The position numbers and the translations under genes were made by a program. The notes beneath the pieces are model-generated. The model ran no database searches, had not been told where the DNA came from, and saw only the letters and a program-made list of their open reading frames with translations. From Propionimicrobium sp. PCR01-08-3 (GTDB lineage Bacteria; Actinomycetota; Actinomycetes; Propionibacteriales; Propionibacteriaceae), in the NCBI RefSeq assembly GCF_030286045.1, contig NZ_CP127390.1:1691482-1755481 (forward strand): 64,000 bases of DNA, read 5' to 3'. This document shows, piece by piece, positions 1 through 9,319 of this stretch (within the stretch, counting starts at the first letter, position 1; each line of letters opens with the position of its first letter).

Positions 1-1265
1 TGCCCTTCAGCGAGTTCGCCAGGCTCGTGGTAAAGAGCGAACTGGTCAGTCCGTACTCCGAGTCGTTAGCCTTCTCGATGGCCTCGTCGAAGTCGTCGAC
101 CACCATGATCGGCAACGCCGGCCCGAAGATCTCATCGTGCACGACCGGCATCTGCTGGGTGACATCGGTGAGCACGGTTGGCTGGAAGAAATAGCCGCGT
201 CCGCGGTCTTCGGCCTTGCCTCCGGTGAGCAGTGTCGCGCCTTGGCCGACCGACGCGTCCACCATCTCACCGATGCGGCTGACCGCGCTCGACTCGATGA
301 GTGCACCCATGTCGAGGCCTTCGTCCACGCTGGGATCGCCGTACTTGGTCGCGGCCATGGCATCGGTCATCTTCGAGATGAACTCGTCTGCCACGCCACG
401 GGTGACGTAAACCCGCTCGGCGCAGTTGCAGACCTGCCCGGTGTTGATCACCCTGGAAGCCTTGATCGGCGAGATCGAGGTCGGCATCGTCGAGGACGAT
501 CGCCGGCGCCTTTCCTCCCAGTTCCAGATTGACCTTGGTCACGTTTTTGCTTGCCGCGGCCATGATCGCCGAACCGACCGGCACCGAACCGGTGAAGCTG
601 ACGATGTCGACCCGCGGGTCGGACGACATCTGCTCGCCGATTGCTCCGGAGCCGGAAAGCATGCTGAACACGCCCTTGGGGAGGCCGACCTCGGCGGCGA
701 TCTTGGCGAACTCCATCGCGTTGATCGGGGTCACCGACGCCGGTTTGATCACGCAGGTGTTGCCGGTCACCAGCGCCGGGGCCAGCTTGCGGGCGATCAG
801 GAAGAACGGGAAGTTCCAGGGCAGGATGCCCACCGCAACACCGAGCGGCTTGCGCAGCACGAAGATGGTTTCCTTCGGACGCGCCGAGTTCATCACGCTT
901 CCCTCGATACGAAGAGCGAAACCGGACATGTATTCGAGGTAGTCGGCGGTGAAGTTGACTTCGACGTTGGCGAGCTCGGGGGTCTTGGACTGTTCTTTGA
1001 CAAGGATGTCGGTGAGCATCGCCTCTTTTGCCCGGATGCCCTGGGCGATCTTCGTGAGGTAGCCGGCGCGCTCGGGCGCAGGGGTCAGCGCCCACTGCTT
1101 CTTCGCCTCGTATGCCGCCTGCAACGCGTCATCGACATCCTGGGAAGTGGCCCTTGGTGCGTACGCGAGAGTCTCTCCCGTCGCCGGATTCTCGACGGGA
1201 ATCGTGTCAGCCGTGGAGCGGAGCTCGCCCGCAATGTAGTTCTGGTAGGTGGTCAGCTGAGTCAT
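1..1265 (-). pseudogene. aldA: Lactaldehyde-type aldehyde dehydrogenase, frameshifted and cut by the window edge
   Basis: This is an NAD-dependent aldehyde dehydrogenase of the AldA (lactaldehyde/glycolaldehyde) type. It starts at ATG 1265 with residues MTQLTTYQNYIAG. The fold signatures PWNFPFFLIARK, FTGSVPVG and LELGGKAP (catalytic Glu) lie in the first frame. After residues DDADLDLA (about position 468) the frame is lost. The rest of the protein, including the nucleophile motif GQVCNC (RC of 422-439) and FGPALPI, continues in another frame to position 1 without further damage. Compared from memory with E. coli AldA (DLELAVKAI), three residues are replaced by a single G, which fits an 8-nt deletion. 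The product would lack the catalytic Cys, so it is probably inactive. Its 3' end is outside the window. Confidence 0.8.
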
Positions 1266-1606
1266 GCGTACTCCTTCATCGTTGACGAGTGGTCATTCGG
1301 ATTGTGCTGCGACCGAAGTGACGCGCATTTTTTACCGGGCGAATAGATCGAGCGAGTGATCCGCGTCCGCCTTTCGTCCGCATTATTCGGTGCGGATCAA
1401 TCGGGACGACGAGCAGTGCGCGGAACACCCGCAACAACGCCGATGTATCAGCCAGTCTGCCCCACATCGGCATCCGGAGGTAGCAGTTTCGGTTGGTTGT
1501 GCGCCCAGGCCGATAGGCGGGCATAGCGACGATCCGAGAAACCGACAGAAATGGACGCGACGCGGCGACTATGCGGGAGCGATGCATGCGGGCGAACGTT
1601 GATCCG
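1266..1606. other. Intergenic region with no supported gene
   Basis: These 341 bases lie between the start of the aldehyde dehydrogenase (minus strand) and the tRNA-like sequence. Short open frames on both strands show no recognisable protein. The dehydrogenase promoter should lie here, but I could not pick a convincing -35/-10 pair. Confidence 0.4.
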
Positions 1607-1679
1607 GCTCTGGTAGTTCAATTGGCAGAGCATCTGACTGTTAATCAGCGGGTTACTGGTGCGAGCCCGACTCAGGGAG
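1607..1679 (+). pseudogene. Degenerate tRNA-Asn(GUU) copy
   Basis: This copy matches the intact tRNA-Asn 161 bp downstream through the D arm, the anticodon arm (GTT) and the variable region. It differs in the T arm (loop TGCGAGC instead of TTCGAGT, stem closed by only three pairs) and in the acceptor stem, where the first base pair is lost. It lacks the encoded CCA end. The loss of the conserved T-loop T-T-C suggests it no longer folds as an elongator tRNA. Confidence 0.75.
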
Positions 1680-1707
1680 TGACGGTCCGGTTACAGTAAG
1701 CTCCGAT

Positions 1708-1736
1708 TTGGGTAACGGTTGGGCGCCTGCTAGTGT
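1708..1736 (+). promoter_or_regulatory. Promoter for tRNA-Asn
   Basis: The -35 TTGGGT (1708-1713) and the -10 TAGTGT (1731-1736) are 17 nt apart. The -10 hexamer is identical to that of the rrn promoter in this window. The tRNA begins 32 nt downstream of the -10. A hairpin with arms TTCGCGTT and AACGCGAA (1742-1761) sits in the short 5' leader. Confidence 0.6.
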
Positions 1737-1767
1737 TTCTTTTCGCGTTGAGAAACGCGAACGCCAA

Positions 1768-1843
1768 TCCCTGGTAGCTCAATTGGCAGAGCATCTGACT
1801 GTTAATCAGAGGGTTACTGGTTCGAGTCCAGTCCGGGGAGCCA
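1768..1843 (+). tRNA. tRNA-Asn (anticodon GUU)
   Basis: This is a complete cloverleaf. The acceptor TCCCTGG pairs with CCGGGGA, the D stem is AGCTC/GAGC, the anticodon stem is TCTGA/TCAGA with GTT at 1801-1803 (position 34 by count), and the T arm is ACTGG-TTCGAGT-CCAGT. The discriminator is G, and CCA is encoded (1841-1843). Asn tRNA with G34 is a substrate for queuosine insertion by Tgt, which is also encoded in this window. Confidence 0.97.
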
Positions 1844-1856
1844 ATTATTTATGCGG

Positions 1857-1885
1857 CTTCTACCCGGTGAGGTAGAAGTTTTCTT
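1857..1885 (+). terminator. Rho-independent terminator after tRNA-Asn
   Basis: A perfect 8-bp stem CTTCTACC/GGTAGAAG with loop CGGTGA is followed by TTTTCTT. It lies 14 bases after the tRNA CCA end. Confidence 0.85.
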
Positions 1886-1934
1886 GCACTGCATATTTCT
1901 CACCCTACGCCCTGATCGAGGACATGGCCGCCGT

Positions 1935-2966
1935 TCAGTGCACCCCTGCGTCCCTGGTCAGCTGCCTCAGCCGAGACGGCGTCGTCTGATAGGCGCGCTT
2001 GAACCAGCGGGTCAGGTGAGAACTGTCGGTGAAACCGCACTCGTAGGCAATCTGGGTGATCGACCGTCCACTATTGAGCACCAGCCAGTGCGCGGCCTGC
2101 AGCCTGATCTGGCGCCAGTATTGAGCCGGTGAGGTCCGCAAGTGTTGATTGAACAACCGCGTCAGCTCACGTTCCGATAGGCCGACCGAGGCCGCGATCT
2201 CTGCCACCGTGCCCGTCTCATACAGGCGCTGCCGCATGAGCGCGACGGCGTTGGTCAGCCTCTGGTCCGGAAACGTCAGCCCCATATCGGAATCCTGAGC
2301 CATCGCCTGCATCTGGTCGAGACCCCGATCAGCCATCAGGTAGTGCATCGTCTTGTCTGACCGGACGCTGCCGCAATGCTCGGTCACCAGTTGCATGGCG
2401 AGGTTGATGGACGCCAGACCGCCCGGGCAGGTGATGAAATCGCCATCACGCACCACTGGTTCATCGCTCACCGGAATCACCTCGGGGTGCAGCTGATGCA
2501 AAGCGGAAACCAGGGAGAAGTGCACGGCGCATCGCCTGCCATCGAGCAGGCCGAGACCGGCCAGTAAAAACTGTCCTGTGCACAGTCCGACCACGGGAAC
2601 TCCGCAGTCGATCGCGTCCCGGACGAAGCAGGTCAGTTCGTCCGGAACAGGATTCGCGGAGTGCAGGACGCTGCCGTGCACGACGATGTAGTCATATTCA
2701 CGTGGATCGCCGAAACGGCGGGTGGGGCCCAGCTGAAACCCGCAACTGGCAGCGATCGGATCGTCATTATGCGAGAGCAGATCCCAGGAGCAGAAGACCT
2801 GACGGCTGTAATCCCGCTCGTCTGCCGACAGCCTCAAGAACTCCACGAAGCACGACAACGACATCAACGTGAAGTCCGGCGTAGGAGCGATCCCTACGCG
2901 TAACGGAGGAATGTCGAGCGCGGGGACAGGCCTCGTGGGACCAAGCTCAACTGATCCCAGCTGCAT
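1935..2966 (-). CDS. GlxA-family AraC-type transcriptional regulator
   Basis: This 343-residue regulator has an N-terminal DJ-1/PfpI (class I amidotransferase-like) sensor domain, including the motif GVPVVGLCTGQFLLAGLGLL and a following LITCPGG-like loop. The C-terminal AraC DNA-binding domain has two helix-turn-helix units (VAEIAASVGLSERELTRLF and ITQIAYECGFTDSSHLTRWF). The start is placed at ATG 2966 because GGAAGGGGG precedes it by 5 nt; an in-frame start at 3047 has no such site. GlxA-type regulators often activate catabolism of amino acids or quaternary amines. It is divergent from the dehydratase at 3286, so control of that gene is the natural inference. Confidence 0.85.
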   Translation of the reverse strand: MQLGSVELGPTRPVPALDIPPLRVGIAPTPDFTLMSLSCFVEFLRLSADERDYSRQVFCSWDLLSHNDDPIAASCGFQLGPTRRFGDPREYDYIVVHGSVLHSANPVPDELTCFVRDAIDCGVPVVGLCTGQFLLAGLGLLDGRRCAVHFSLVSALHQLHPEVIPVSDEPVVRDGDFITCPGGLASINLAMQLVTEHCGSVRSDKTMHYLMADRGLDQMQAMAQDSDMGLTFPDQRLTNAVALMRQRLYETGTVAEIAASVGLSERELTRLFNQHLRTSPAQYWRQIRLQAAHWLVLNSGRSITQIAYECGFTDSSHLTRWFKRAYQTTPSRLRQLTRDAGVH

Positions 2967-3285
2967 TACGCCCCCTTCCGTGGAAACCCGTCTCGGGTTC
3001 CAAGCCCAGTTCAATAAGCGTTGATCTACACCTTCGTAGCCAGCCACTCGAGTGCTGTCGTTTCACCAGAGCCACACCTCCACGGTGAAGACGCCGAGGC
3101 CCCGGTTTTATCGCGCGTCCTATCCAAAGATCTGCGGCCATCACCGAACCGGCGCAAGCACCGCCTGCTCTCTGCCGAGAACTCACTCCGTACCGAAAGA
3201 TGACCTAAACCTACTATTGTGTCTGCCCCATCCGAAATACGGTGATATCTGATCACGACAACATCCCAAGGGAGGGATCGCCAGC
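2967..3285. promoter_or_regulatory. Divergent intergenic region between regulator and dehydratase
   Basis: The 319-bp gap contains the start sites of two divergent genes and no supported coding sequence. The dehydratase has a ribosome-binding site (AAGGGAGGGA) just before its ATG. I see AT-richer sequence at 3205-3250, the likely promoter zone, but no clear operator. Confidence 0.4.
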
Positions 3286-4385
3286 ATGAAAATCACCGGC
3301 ATCAGCATCTACCAGGTCGACCTTCCACTCAAAGAAGGCTCCTACAGCTGGTCGAATCAGAGCTTCGCGGCGTTCGACAGCACCGTACTGATCATCGAAA
3401 CCGACAGCGGTCTGACCGGCGTCGGCGAGGTATGCCCGCTCGGTCCGGCCTACCTGCCCGCCTACGCCGAGGGCACCCGGACCGGTCTGCAACTGATCGC
3501 GCAAGGCCTCATCGGCGAGGACCCGCTGCAGGTCAACAAGATCTACCAGCGCATGGACCAGCTGCTGAAGGGCCATCCTTACGTCAAGTCTGGCATCGAC
3601 ATGGCGTGCTGGGATTTGCTCGGCAAGGCGACCGGGCAGCCCGTGTACAACTTGTTGGGCGGCCAGCTGCAGGACCGGGTGAACCTGTTCAAGGTGGTCA
3701 CCCGGCAGGATCCTGCCGCTATGGCGCAGAAGATGATCGACTACCAGGAGCAGGGCTTTCACCAGTTCCAGATGAAGGTCGGAGCCGGCGTCGACTCAGA
3801 CATCGAACGCATCTTCGCGGTTTCCGAGGTGACGCGGCCCTCCAGCATTCTCGCAGCGGACGCCAACACCGGCTGGCGGCAGCATGAGGCGATGCGCGTC
3901 GTGAAGGCCATCCGCGACGTCGACATCTACATCGAGCAGCCGTGCCTGTCGTATGAAGAGTGCCTCGCGGTTCGCCGGCACACCAACCATCCGATGATTC
4001 TCGATGAATGCATGGATGACATCCGCATGGTGATGCGTGGCTACCAGGACAGCGCGATGGATCTCATCAACCTCAAGATCAACCGCGTCGGTGGCATCAC
4101 CAAGGCCATCCAATACCGCGACCTTTGCATCAATCTCGGCATCGCGATGACCATCGAAGATTCCTGGGGAGGCGAGATCGACACCTCCGCGATCGCCCAC
4201 CTGGCTCACTCGACACCGAAGGAATTCCACTTCCAGTCATCGGCTTTCCACGAGTATCACAGCCTCGAGATCGCGGACGGCGGGCCTCAGATCAAGGACG
4301 GTTGCATGATCGCGTCTCCGAGCCCGGTCTTGGCGTCGCCCCGCACATGGACGTGCTCGGCGAACCGATAACCGTCATCAAGTAA
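3286..4385 (+). pseudogene. Enolase-superfamily dehydratase (cis-3-hydroxyproline dehydratase-like) with 3' frameshift
   Basis: This is a mandelate racemase/muconate lactonizing enzyme family member. The capping domain holds GHPYVKSGIDMACWDLLGKA. The barrel carries the acid/base Lys in FQMKVG, metal ligands in ADANTGW, IEQP and LDE, and a second Lys in LINLKINRVGG; these fit the cis-3-hydroxy-L-proline dehydratase group by memory. After residues ASP, position 4318-4320, the reading frame is off by one. The family C-terminus (EPGLGVAPHMDVLGEPI) is encoded in the other frame and ends at TAA 4383-4385. One missing base near 4318 explains this. The shifted frame stops at 4371 and loses only about 20 terminal residues, so some activity could remain. 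Start ATG 3286 has a strong ribosome-binding site. Confidence 0.75.
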
Positions 4386-4412
4386 TCAAGACGAAGGCAA
4401 TACGGTTCGGGC

Positions 4413-4916
4413 TCACTCGTATTCGACGCGCATCTGCTCGACAAGATCGAGGACGAGTGAGCCGACCTTCGGGTCGGTCAGATCGCAGCGTCCGAGACCC
4501 TCTGCCTGCCAGCTGATCGGATCGTCGGAGCCGGGCCGGCGGCGTCCGACCACCTGCACCGTGCCCAGATCGTCGTCCAGATCGAATTGGCGCGCCACCA
4601 CGATGGACGCCCGGACCCGCTCCGCGAAGGCATGCGGCAGCCCGGCGGGTTCATCGAGGATCGCCTCGCCGCGGGTGCCGTCAACCAGCTCCCACCGCAG
4701 CTTGTTCGTATCGGAGTTCCAGCCGCCGCGCTGAATATCGGTCCAGGCGACCAGCTGCCAGCCCTGCGCGTGACGCACCACCATGCGGTCGCGAAGCAGC
4801 GCGACGAAGCCTTGCGGCCCCCGGCCGAGCACCAGCACATCGGGACGCCTGCCGAGGATCTGCTGTAACTCGTTGGTCTCGTCTGTGGTCAGTTTGTGTG
4901 CTGATCGAGTGGCCAT
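4413..4916 (-). CDS. Conserved hypothetical protein linked to a sigma factor
   Basis: This 167-residue soluble protein starts at ATG 4916, 20 bp after the sigma-factor stop, so the two are probably co-transcribed. I do not recognise the family. It has no signal peptide or membrane segment. It contains a beta-rich core (RMVVRHAQGWQLVAWTDIQRGGW, in part resembling a small PH-like barrel) and a C-terminal acidic segment ending in VEQMRVEYE. The position next to a sigma factor could suggest a regulatory partner, but nothing in the sequence looks like a known anti-sigma factor. Confidence 0.75.
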   Translation of the reverse strand: MATRSAHKLTTDETNELQQILGRRPDVLVLGRGPQGFVALLRDRMVVRHAQGWQLVAWTDIQRGGWNSDTNKLRWELVDGTRGEAILDEPAGLPHAFAERVRASIVVARQFDLDDDLGTVQVVGRRRPGSDDPISWQAEGLGRCDLTDPKVGSLVLDLVEQMRVEYE

Positions 4917-4936
4917 GGACCCATTGTTCCACCGCC

Positions 4937-5773
4937 TCACGCCGCGACCATGTCGTTCTGTTCGGCATAGTTGCGTAGCCTGTTGAGTGCACGAAGCTCG
5001 ATGCGCCGCACGGTCGATGTGCTCGTACCGAGTTCTTGCGCCAGCCGGGAGCGTGACACCGGTGGCCCGTTCAGGCCGAAGACGGCATGGACGACCACGC
5101 ACTCGTCTTGCGGCAACTTCTCCAGCCAGACGCGTAGATCGCGCGAGCGATCATCTGCTATCGGCTCGTCGGCCTCGGCAGGCAAGAAGTTCAGCAACTC
5201 GGCGGTGAGGCGACCAGGAGGTGTGAGCCCGACGGTGTCCCGCACCCGCTGCTCGTCACGGCCGACATGCCTGGCCAGCTCCCCCACACCGACCTCTCGT
5301 CCGAGCATGGTTTCGAGATGTTCGCGCGTCCTGCGCAACTCGGCAGCATTGCGGAGCCTAAAGTCGCTGGCCTCGATCGCTCCGCATCGTCGCAATGCGG
5401 CCTTGGAGATTTCTCTTTCGACGATCCGCCAGGCCATGGTGACGAAACGGTAACCGCGCCGGCAATCCCAACGCATGATGGCATCCCCCAGGCCGACGCA
5501 CCCGGTCTGGAAAAGCTCATCGGCGCTGACTCCCGCACGATCTGCCCAGGTGAACGCCAGATTTGCGACCATCCGCAGGTTACTCATCCAAAATTCCTCA
5601 TATGCCTGCCGGCCCTGCTCTGCCAGCAGCTCCAGCTCGGTTTCGGTCCCCTCGGGGACGCGGATGTTTCCGTTCAGCGCCTCATCGGCGAGTATCCCTG
5701 CTTCGATGGCGAAAGCGAGCCGGACCTCGTCGTCGGCCGTCAACAATGATCGTTCGGAGAATTCGAGACTCAT
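4937..5773 (-). CDS. Sigma-70 family RNA polymerase sigma factor (group 2/3-like)
   Basis: This 278-residue factor directs promoter recognition. Region 2 reads NLRMVANLAFTWADRAGVSADELFQTGCVGLGDAIMRWD followed by RGYRFVTMAWRIVEREI (melting and -10 segment). Region 3 is around LGREVGVGELARHVG. Region 4 is PQDECVVVHAVFGLNGPPVSRSRLAQELGTSTSTVRR with a helix-turn-helix. There is no region 1.1, so this is not the housekeeping sigma. ATG 5773 was chosen because residues begin MSLEFSERSLLTADDE; an alternative ATG lies at 5791. Ribosome-binding sites are weak at both. A primary sigma factor in Propionibacteriales usually has a longer N-terminus. Confidence 0.85.
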   Translation of the reverse strand: MSLEFSERSLLTADDEVRLAFAIEAGILADEALNGNIRVPEGTETELELLAEQGRQAYEEFWMSNLRMVANLAFTWADRAGVSADELFQTGCVGLGDAIMRWDCRRGYRFVTMAWRIVEREISKAALRRCGAIEASDFRLRNAAELRRTREHLETMLGREVGVGELARHVGRDEQRVRDTVGLTPPGRLTAELLNFLPAEADEPIADDRSRDLRVWLEKLPQDECVVVHAVFGLNGPPVSRSRLAQELGTSTSTVRRIELRALNRLRNYAEQNDMVAA

Positions 5774-5993
5774 GATCCGAGCATGAACCATCTTTTGTCC
5801 GGTCCGCCGATTTCCACAGGCCCAGTACGGACAACACGTTCTTGGCGAAAACCCGGCACGAAAGAGGCAGATCTGCTTTGCCGGTCCTGCGCGTGCGCAT
5901 CGTGCCGAGGAAGGAACAGTCCCTATGAATAGCAACGGCACTGCTCACATCGAACTCTCCCGCTGTGGTGCATGATGGCACCAGTTCCGTGAG

Positions 5994-7868
5994 CTAATCT
6001 GCCCCGCTGCTGATCTGTTCGAGGGTGCGCCTGGTGGTCTCCAACACGATCAGCTCGCTGAATGCCTGCTTGTGCGCGGAAGGATTATCCACCGGATTGA
6101 TCCGTTGCAGTCGCGATTTCAACTCGGTGAGTCTGCGCATCGTGCTCAATAACTGCAGTTTCGCGGTGTAGGCAGACGCATAGGCCTCGTCCGGGTCGTG
6201 ATGGACGCCCTCCACCAGCAGCGCCACCTCGAGCTGGCGCGCAACATCGTCGCCGGTGGCCTCCTGCAGCTGCTCGGCCCAGCCCTGCGGCTGGTAGGGG
6301 GTCTGCGCGATGACCTCGAAGATCGCCCGGTAGGCCGGATGGGTGAAGTCGTCGGCACTCACACCGTTCCACGCCGTATCGAAGAGCACGGGATGCTGCA
6401 GCATCAACTTCAAGGTGTCCCGTTCGACGACGATATTGCGATCGAACGGATCGGGCCACGGCAGCGACAGGCCGTCGAGGGTCGGCCCCTCATCGTGGTC
6501 CTCACTCGGACGCACCGTCCGCATGGGCGGCACCTGCGTGGTCGGCATCGCCCTGCGGGACTGCTGCGAGACGATGCGGCGGACCTCCTCGACATCCATG
6601 CCGACCAGCTGCGACAGATCGTGAAGATAGCCGCGCACCAGTGATGCGTCCCGAACGCTCGACACCAGCGGGGCGGCGGCCCGCACCGCCTGGACGCGCC
6701 CGTCGACCCGGTCGAGATCGTATTGCTTCACCACGTTGCGCATCACGAAGCGATACAGCGGCACTCGGCGTCCGACCAGTTCACGCACCGCGGGCTCACC
6801 CGATTGCAGCCGCAAGTCACATGGGTCGAGGCCGTTGGGTTCGACAGCCACATAGGTCTGCGACACGAAAGCGCGGTCGAGGTTGAAGACCTTCAAGGCG
6901 GCGGCCTGACCGGCCGCGTCCCCGTCGAAGGTGAAGACGATCTCGCCGTTGAAGGCGTCGTTGTTGCCCATCAAACGCTGCAGCATGCGCGCGTGGTCGG
7001 CGCCGAAAGCCGTTCCGCAAGAGGCCACCGCGGTGTCGATTCCGGACAGGTGGCAGGCCATCACGTCGGTATAGCCCTCGACCACAACCGCCTGAGATTT
7101 CTTGCCGATCGGCTGGCGGGCCAGATCGAGGCCGTAGAGCACATGCGATTTCTTGTAGCAGACGGTTTCTGGAGTGTTGATGTATTTCGCAGGCATCCGG
7201 TCATCGTCAAATACCCGGCGTGCCCCGAACCCCAGCACCGATTTTGCCGAATCGCGGATCGGCCACAGCACGCGTCCTTGGAAGTAGTCCCAGCCTGATT
7301 CGCGAATCAGGCCGGCCTTGACGAGCTCTTCGTCGCTGAATCCCGCCCGGTTCAGATGGTGGTGCAGCGCGCGGCCGTCCTTGGGGGCATATCCCATGCC
7401 AAAATGTTCGGCCGCCTGACGGTCGAATCCGCGGCCGTCGACGAATTGCCGGAAGATCACTGCCTCGGGCGTGGTGATCTGTGCCTGATAGAACTCGGCG
7501 GCCGCTTGATTGGCGGCCAGCACCCGCTGCCGGAGCCCTGGTTGAGCGGCCGGGCGTCCATCGTCACTGATGCGCAATTGGACGCCGGTTTTGTCGGCCA
7601 GCGTCTGTACCGCCTCGGTGAAGCTCAGATTGTCGATCTTTTCCAGGAAGGTGATGACATCGCCGCCCTCGCCGCATCCGAAACAGTAGTAGAACCCTCG
7701 GGAGGGGGTGACCTGAAAACTCGGCGTCTTTTCGTCGTGGAACGGGCAGAGCCCCTTCAGCGATCCGCCACCGGCGTTGCGCAGCTGCACGTAGGCGCCG
7801 ATGATCTCATCGATGCGGGCCCGTTCACGAACCAACGCAATATCTTCCTCGTTGATTCGGGTTGCCAT
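5994..7868 (-). CDS. dnaG: DNA primase
   Basis: DnaG synthesises RNA primers at the replication fork. At 624 residues it is of normal length. The zinc-binding domain has C41, H44, C62 and C65 (CPFHDEKTPSF...YYCFGCG). The Toprim core has VVVEGYTDVMA and the acidic FDGDAAG. The C-terminal DnaB-interacting region follows. The start ATG 7868 is the only one that keeps the zinc ribbon at its usual distance from the N-terminus. It lies downstream of dgt, as in other actinobacteria, with a 221-bp gap that holds no supported gene. Confidence 0.97.
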   Translation of the reverse strand: MATRINEEDIALVRERARIDEIIGAYVQLRNAGGGSLKGLCPFHDEKTPSFQVTPSRGFYYCFGCGEGGDVITFLEKIDNLSFTEAVQTLADKTGVQLRISDDGRPAAQPGLRQRVLAANQAAAEFYQAQITTPEAVIFRQFVDGRGFDRQAAEHFGMGYAPKDGRALHHHLNRAGFSDEELVKAGLIRESGWDYFQGRVLWPIRDSAKSVLGFGARRVFDDDRMPAKYINTPETVCYKKSHVLYGLDLARQPIGKKSQAVVVEGYTDVMACHLSGIDTAVASCGTAFGADHARMLQRLMGNNDAFNGEIVFTFDGDAAGQAAALKVFNLDRAFVSQTYVAVEPNGLDPCDLRLQSGEPAVRELVGRRVPLYRFVMRNVVKQYDLDRVDGRVQAVRAAAPLVSSVRDASLVRGYLHDLSQLVGMDVEEVRRIVSQQSRRAMPTTQVPPMRTVRPSEDHDEGPTLDGLSLPWPDPFDRNIVVERDTLKLMLQHPVLFDTAWNGVSADDFTHPAYRAIFEVIAQTPYQPQGWAEQLQEATGDDVARQLEVALLVEGVHHDPDEAYASAYTAKLQLLSTMRRLTELKSRLQRINPVDNPSAHKQAFSELIVLETTRRTLEQISSGAD

Positions 7869-8089
7869 GGCCGCAAGTCTATTCCGTTCTATTCGCCGCT
7901 ACGAAAGCACCGACTTCGCTCGCACGCGACTCGTATGCGACATGAAGCGAGCGGCCTCGGCATTGGCCAGCGTCATCTCGTCCATTCCGCCCACGTGCAA
8001 CATGCGGCGATCGGCCGGATCCTGCACGGATCTTCCACCACGAGCCCCCATCCTTGTCTCGCCGCATCCTGCGTAGCCTCCGATCCGCC

Positions 8090-9319
8090 TCAGGCAAGCG
8101 GCCCCACACCGTGCCCCATGCTGCGGGGCAGCTCGGCCTTGGCCCAGCCCAACAGGTGTTCGGCCTGGTCGAAGGAGAACCGGTCGGTCATGCCTGCCAC
8201 ATAGGTCACTGCCGAGAGCACCGGATCGTCGCCACGAAACGCCTCCGGCAACCGGTAGGCGTGCTCCGAGTAGTAGGAAACGAGTTCCTGCAAGACGGCC
8301 ACGACACTCTGTGATTGCGCCAGGGACTCGGGGCGCGTGTAGATCTGCTGGTAGTTGAACCGTCTGAGTTCGGCCAGCGCCTCGGCATGATCATGATCCA
8401 TGCCCACCTGCCCGCTTGCGGCGATGCTTGCGCTGATGGCGCGGATCAAGACGCTGAGCTGTTCACGGCGCCCGGTGCCCAGCCTCTCGCTCACCGCGTT
8501 CGGCAGGTCGGCCAGATTCACGATGCCCGCACCGGCCGCATCCTCCAGGTCGTGAGCGCAGTAGGCGATGCGGTCGGCCCAGCTGACGATCTCACCTTCG
8601 ATGGTCACCGGGGCCGGACGCGACCAGGAGTGGTTCCTGATGCCGTCGAGAGTCTCCTCGCACAAATTGAGTTCGGCCAGCGCCACGTCGGCACCCCACG
8701 GGCCGTGGTCGAAACCTTCCGGCAGGAACGCGTCGAAGGCCTCCTCGGAGGCATGGCCCCCTGGACCGTGCCCGCAATCGTGGCCCAGCGCGATGGCCTC
8801 GGTGAGGCTCACGTTCGCGCCGACCGCGCGGGCGATCGAAGTGGCCACCTGCGACACCTCGAGGGCATGGGTCAACCGGGTTCGTTGATGATCGGTCGGA
8901 TAGACCACCACCTGGGTCTTGCCGGCCAGCCTTCGGAATGCCGTCGAATGCACGATCCTGTCCCGGTCACGCTCGAAGCAGGTGCGCTCGGCGTCCGGTT
9001 CTTCGGCCCGGGCCCGGTTTCCTGCTCCGTGTGCCAGTGCGGCCCCGGGCCGCAGCCACGCTGCCTCGCGTTCTTCGCGAGCTTCGCGTCCGATCGGCTC
9101 ACCGGTGGCGATCTGTGCATGGGTGTCACGGTGCGCCCGCACCAGATCACAGCCGTGACCCCGCATGGTGGACGCCCAACTGATGGCCCTGGGGTTCACC
9201 GATCGTTCGGCTCGGGCAGCATTCGCAAGCGCATCAAAATCCCCGGCGGCGGTGTGCTCCTCATTGCGACCCACCCCATCCGCAAAGCCTGTGGTCTGCG
9301 GCGCATCCGGTGTTCTCAT
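8090..9319 (-). CDS. dgt: Deoxyguanosinetriphosphate triphosphohydrolase-like HD protein
   Basis: This family hydrolyses dNTPs to deoxynucleoside and triphosphate. The HD metal site is visible as H151 (LTHALEVSQ), H180-D181 and H184 (LGHDCGHGPGGHASEEAF), with the distal D in SWADRIAYCAHDLEDA. The N-terminal 110 residues are low in conservation, and a shorter start is possible. ATG 9319 is kept because GAGGG lies about 8 nt upstream. The gene pairs with dnaG in the ancestral actinobacterial order, and its stop is 221 bp upstream of the dnaG start. Confidence 0.92.
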   Translation of the reverse strand: MRTPDAPQTTGFADGVGRNEEHTAAGDFDALANAARAERSVNPRAISWASTMRGHGCDLVRAHRDTHAQIATGEPIGREAREEREAAWLRPGAALAHGAGNRARAEEPDAERTCFERDRDRIVHSTAFRRLAGKTQVVVYPTDHQRTRLTHALEVSQVATSIARAVGANVSLTEAIALGHDCGHGPGGHASEEAFDAFLPEGFDHGPWGADVALAELNLCEETLDGIRNHSWSRPAPVTIEGEIVSWADRIAYCAHDLEDAAGAGIVNLADLPNAVSERLGTGRREQLSVLIRAISASIAASGQVGMDHDHAEALAELRRFNYQQIYTRPESLAQSQSVVAVLQELVSYYSEHAYRLPEAFRGDDPVLSAVTYVAGMTDRFSFDQAEHLLGWAKAELPRSMGHGVGPLA

